Positions 59,770-64,000 of a stretch of DNA of 64,000 bases are shown here, one piece after another. The translations under genes and the position numbers were made by a program. The DNA is taken from contig CM057839.1 in NCBI GenBank assembly GCA_030068075.1, forward strand, positions 19,943,167-20,007,166. The letters are read 5' to 3'. The stretch comes from Paguma larvata. Its lineage: Eukaryota; Chordata; Mammalia; Carnivora; Viverridae. Every line of letters starts with the position of its first letter. Positions within the stretch are counted from its first letter, which is position 1. The notes under the pieces were generated by a model that was given only the letters and a program-made list of their open reading frames with translations, ran no database searches and was not told the origin of the DNA.

Positions 59770-59985
59770 GGTTATTCAGGCTGTTAGTTGATACCTTCAA
59801 GACACCTATGGTATGTTATGCATACCCCCACAGTAACACTTGGAATATAATCACGTTTTTGTTTTATTTCCTTTCTCTTGAGCTATGAACTCTTGAAGAA
59901 GGAATCCCGCCGAGTCCATCTTCCCTACTATGTAGCATCACGCTTGACACATCACACATAATTCAGATTTGTTAAATGAATGGAC
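59770..59985 (+). mobile_element. L2 LINE 3' end
   Basis: Typical L2 tail order: 'gctatgaactcttgaagaag' (cf. actgtaagctccttgagggc), 'gagtccatcttccctactat', 'agcatcacgcttgacacatc', 'attcagatttgttaaatgaa' (cf. aataaatatttgttgaatga). Confidence 0.6.
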
Positions 59986-60599
59986 ATGAAGGAAAATTTG
60001 CATGATTCCTCTATAACCTATTGGTCATAATTTAAAAATTATTTATGTGTATTTACCTACAACGTTACTTTAAAATGGCTCACATGCTTCAGCAATTTTC
60101 ATTTCTAGAAGCTGTGAAATTTCAGAGGACACTAAAACCGCCTCTGAAGAATATAGCTATTTTTAAGAAAAGAGATACTTCATTATGTTATCATTTTAAA
60201 ATGTCAGTTAAAATTTCCTGCCCTTTTGAATGACAAGGAAGCATCATGATTAATGCAACTACCTTTCCATAGGAACATTTAATTATGAAATAAGGTTACC
60301 AGATGTGCTTGCTTCCAGTTTTCAAGGGATCATGATGTTGCTTCATATTTAGAGAAGCGAGTCTCAAGAAAGGACAGGTGAGGCTGTTTCATAATACCTC
60401 GATGGGAGACCTAGTACAATTTTAAATTATATTATTTAAATTAAATTTTAAATTTGTATTATGATTTAATCAAATTATTAAATACATGTAAAGAACAGTG
60501 TTTGGCAAATTATAATCATTTTTAGGCTTTATTTTGGTTTGTAATAGTAACAAGACCATATTTCAGTTAACAATATACGTTTTTTTTTTGTTTTATTTA
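59986..60599. other. AT-rich sequence, nothing recognised
   Basis: No supported feature. Tracts at 60420-60470 are near-pure A/T. Confidence 0.55.
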
Positions 60600-60829
60600 T
60601 TTATTTATTTTTAAAAATTTTTAGCATTTATTTATTCTTAAGAAACATAGAGACAGAGCGTGAGCAGGAGAAGGGCAGAAAGAGAGGGAGATACAGAATC
60701 TGAAGCAGGCTCTAAGCCTCTGATGAGCCATCAGCACAGAGCCTGACGTGGGGCTCTAACTCACAGACCATGAGATCATGACCTGAGCCGAAGTTGGCCA
60801 CTTAACCAACTGAACCACCCAGGCGCCCC
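60600..60829 (-). mobile_element. can-SINE with long A/T tail
   Basis: Reverse-strand felid SINE; tail complement (atttatttatttattttta) begins about 60597, body 'gaatctgaagcaggctctaa', 'gatcatgacctgagccgaag', end 'gaaccacccaggcgcccc'. TSD uncertain. Confidence 0.93.
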
Positions 60830-62284
60830 TTTTTGAGTTTTAAAAGGCAGTACTCAGTCATTGCCTGGATTGAGAAATTATGAATGATGAATTTATTTTC
60901 CCTTTATGTTCTATTATAAAAGTAAATATGTGTTTCTTCCAGAAAATTTCAGGGGATAAATTGAAGTATTTTATAATGAAATATTACTTATGTACTGAAA
61001 TTAAATCAGAGAGTAAATGCGAATCAAAGATTTATGTCGGACAAAATGTTTTGAATATATTTTAATGAATGAATGCAATATATTTCTCAAATGACAAACG
61101 ACCATATCTATAAATTAGATGCTTTTTAAAGTACCGTTTTCTCTACTTCTCAGCTTTACAGTTTTGTTAATGAGAAAAGGAACAATAAATCAAATGGTCT
61201 TGCAGTAACTTAGATATTTATTTTATTGCAAATTATTTGAGTGCTAATTTTATACTTTTTTGATGAACCTCCACAATTAACATATATCATCTTAAGAAGG
61301 CTTTCTAAAGGCTCAATATGGCATTTTCTGTTATTCTTTGCCTAGTAGGAGGTCAATAAATTTTGTCAAACAAATCATCTGTGGATTCAAGAAAGTTTAT
61401 ACAAAAGCTGTGAAATGTAATAAAATTACAATATTAGACTGTTCTTCCTTTTCCTGCTAACAGATTAGGAGTCAATCATATATTGGTCAGAAAACAACAC
61501 AAAAGAGAAAGTCTGAGTAAAGGAGAACGTTACACATTATCTGTTTTATTTTATAACTTGTTTTTAAGATTGTCTTTTTCTCTAGATTTTATTATGTAAT
61601 TTCTTTAGACAAAGAAGCATAAGATATTAGATGGGGCAGATACTACCTGAGACTTTAATTTACATACACAAGCTAATACAAATTCTTTTCCACTGTTTTA
61701 GTTAAGATTCTGATGGAAAATTTAATACATTTCTCTTAAAAAACGTGATCAATAATTTCTAATTGTCAAATTCAAAGAGCTGTTATTCATATATTTGTCA
61801 CTTTAGATGGCAATTCCTTTCAAACTTTCTTCTTACTTGCATTTTTTAAACAACACTATGTTTTCCTTCTTCCAAGTGTTTCAGTAACTCAGTCAGTTTT
61901 GTATTTCATCTTCAGTCTCTAATATTTAATTAATATTCATATTCTCTCGGCTTATATTTGGCCTTTTGTTTTCTTGTTCTCCAGTTTTTTCCTTTAGTGC
62001 CGTGTGATCTCGCTGATTTGTATAAATATAACAACCTCTCTAAACTCGATGTCTAGTATAGACCCACGTATAATTGAGAGCCTCTGTCTTCCTCCCTATG
62101 GGTGATGATATCCGCCGTAAACTGTAATCTAAATAAAATAATGTTAAACATTTACCAGGATATGATAATATGTTATGGAAGTCTCTGGTACTCAACCTGT
62201 TTCATAAATATTCAATAATACTTGTTGATGGTGGTCGTGATGTGTACTGTGAGAAACGACTGACACATACAGAATTTACTATTG
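60830..62284. other. AT-rich sequence; weak L2-like end near 61.35 kb
   Basis: No gene. 'ttgcctagtaggaggtcaat' with 'aaattttgtcaaacaaatc' (about 61338-61377) loosely resembles an L2 3' terminus, too weakly for a firm call. Confidence 0.45.
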
Positions 62285-62465
62285 CTCCTGCAACGCTGGG
62301 TGCATCTGTATAATCCAGTATAATTTCCTCGTATCAATAGCATTAACCGAATCATGTCTACAAGTCTCTTTTGCCATGTAAGGTAACATAGTCACAGGTT
62401 TCAGAGTTGAGGTGTATACATCTTTGGAAGGGCATTTGGAAGGAATCCTACCACTGTATGCTCCT
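62285..62465 (-). mobile_element. MaLR LTR, 5' half (3' LTR of provirus)
   Basis: Reverse-strand LTR: 'taatccagtataatttcctc', 'aagtctcttttgccatgtaa', 'ggtaacatagtcacaggttt', 'gaggtgtatacatctttgg'. Only the LTR 5' half remains. The remaining order (LTR, interior, next LTR) fits a minus-strand element whose 3' LTR lies on the left. Confidence 0.75.
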
Positions 62466-63807
62466 TGCCTCAGATACACGCATTCATCTCATATGTAAAA
62501 TACATTCACCCCAACATCCCCAGAAGTCTAAACCAGTTACAAAATAACTCAATTCCAAATCTCATATAAGACTTATTACCTCAAAAGTTCCAAATTTCAT
62601 CATCTAAATCATCTAAATCAAGTGTGGGTGAGAATCTGGGTGTGACCAATGCTGGTCAAACTTCCTCGCCAAATGTATACCTGGGGATGTAAAAAACAAT
62701 ATACCTACTCCCAAAATGCAATAGTGTGATAGGCATAGGGCGCTAGTTATGGTTCATTTCAAAAGGAAGAAGATGAGAGGGGGAAAAAAAAAGAGTTACC
62801 AGTTCCAAGTAAATTTACAATTTAACTGTACGTACTCCATTAGGTATCCAGGCTTGGGAATAGTTCATTTAACCTTAGTTCTACCCTCCTATCCCACAGC
62901 TGTGTCTGGACTCTCAGTTCTACCTTATGAGTCGTGCTTCTTTCTTCATGAAGGGTAGCATGTGTTGGCTGCTAAGTGGTTTTATCAATCTTTTTTCTGC
63001 CAGTAGAATTTTGGGAGTCTGACAGCCTTCTGTCATCTGCCCTCTCTATGTTCCCTTTGGTCCAAGCAAATAGAGTTTCTGCTGGTAGTATGTTTTTGGT
63101 TATTTTATGGATTTCCTGTGTATGTCTAGAGGATTCACTCCACTAGACAATAGACTTCCGTAAAGTCTTCCTAGATAATTTCCTTATTTTTGGTTTCCAT
63201 TAAAATGGCTGAATAGATCCATGAGTCACATGCGTAATATCTTTAAAAAATCTCTGTGTGACTAAGTAATGTGAACCTTCGTTGCTTCTGAGGCACTAGA
63301 AAAAGTTTGACCAGGCACACCGTGGTTTTCTCTTGAGATCATTCTTAAGCGAATCTCCTAATTTTAGCTCTTTGCAATATGGATACATTGAAAGTTTCCC
63401 AAATGAAGTCCTGCATACTTCTGTTTAACACAATTTCCTTCAATGTATCTCTTTCTCCTTGCATTTTACTATAACTGGCAATTCAAAACCAAGTTTTACT
63501 GTCAACACTGCTTGAAGTCTCCACAAAGGAACCAAATTCATCACTTATACATTCTGCTTTCTATATAACTATAGGACTCAAATCAGCGAAGCCTCCTGCC
63601 TCTGTATAACGACACACCACTCCGTTCGCATTTCTAATCATGCGTTCCTGATTTCCTTCTGATTCTTAATTAACAGAGACTGTAACATCCATATTTCTAC
63701 CAACACTTCTCAGAATTCATCCTGCCTTCACTCATTACCCAATTCCAAAGCCGCTTCCACATTTTTACATATTTGTTATATCAGAATCCCATTTGGGTAC
63801 CGAATCT
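62466..63807 (-). mobile_element. MaLR interior (MLT1/MST-int type)
   Basis: Lies between two same-orientation LTR portions. The right part resembles the MaLR leader next to the 5' LTR ('cagaattcatcctgccttca', 'ctcattacccaattccaaag', 'ccgcttccacatttttacat', then 'gggtaccgaatctgtacagg' at the LTR junction). MaLR interiors have no pol or env of their own and relied on ERVL enzymes; no protein is predicted here. Confidence 0.65.
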
Positions 63808-64000
63808 GTACAGGTTTCCTATTGCTGCTGTGACAAATGAAGACAAACTCAGTGTCCAAAAAAAAAAAAAAAAAAAGCATTGTCTTACCATTCTGGAAGT
63901 CAGAATTTAAAGTCTGAGCTAAAGTAAGGATGTCAGCAGAGCTAGCTCCTTCTGGAGTGTCTAGGGGTCAATCTATTTCCCTGTTTGGTCAACATCTAGA
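63808..64000 (-). mobile_element. MaLR LTR, 3' end (5' LTR of provirus), cut by window edge
   Basis: 'gtttcctattgctgctgtga', 'acaaactcagtgtcc', 'ccattctggaagtcagaatt', 'ctccttctggagtgtctagg' match the reverse complement of a MaLR LTR 3' half. An A run of about 19 at 63859-63877 interrupts it. Continues past position 64000. Confidence 0.78.

Overview
This window is mammalian nuclear DNA, almost certainly from a cat (Felidae). The main evidence is about two dozen tRNA-Lys-derived can-SINEs of the felid type. They have a 5' end like ggggcgcctgggtggctcag, an internal segment like ctcagagcctggagcctgc, a CT-rich region, and a tail like aaaaataaataaacatt. Several carry perfect 14-19 bp target-site duplications (TSDs). 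The background is AT-rich (roughly two-thirds A+T by eye) and CpG-poor. I find no protein-coding exon, conserved RNA gene or CpG-island promoter that I can defend. It reads as a gene desert or the inside of a very large intron. All family names come from sequence recognition alone; no search was run.

Layout. 0-10 kb: AT-rich sequence with a decayed L1 (about 1.95-2.29 kb), an L1 ORF2 piece split by a SINE, a GC-rich island (4.2-5.04 kb), a SINE nested in an older SINE (5.9-6.2 kb), and a long inverted repeat with a TA-rich centre (9.17-9.41 kb). 10-16 kb: a 5'-truncated L1 3' end and a MaLR LTR. 16-22.7 kb: minus-strand SINEs, then a decayed class III (ERVL-type) endogenous retrovirus interior interrupted by three SINEs and adjoined by a twin-primed, internally inverted L1. 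23-28 kb: a hAT-like DNA transposon, a MaLR LTR, an ERV1-like LTR and two SINEs. 31-34 kb: an antisense L1 and a SINE-L1 chimera flanked by one shared TSD. 37-46 kb: a SINE-dense stretch including a 28-bp micro-SINE. 46-62 kb: mostly unrecognised AT-rich sequence with MIR, L2, L1, MaLR and SINE copies. 62.3-64 kb: the start of a MaLR element (LTR, interior, LTR) on the minus strand that runs off the right edge.

There are no genes acting together here. What interacts is the history of insertions. SINE, L1 and LTR copies of different ages are nested in each other and give a relative chronology. Three rearranged insertions (SINE-L1 chimera, twin-primed L1, micro-SINE) record unusual reverse-transcription events. 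These, with the inverted repeat near 9.3 kb, are the most interesting parts. I found no convincing undescribed gene system.
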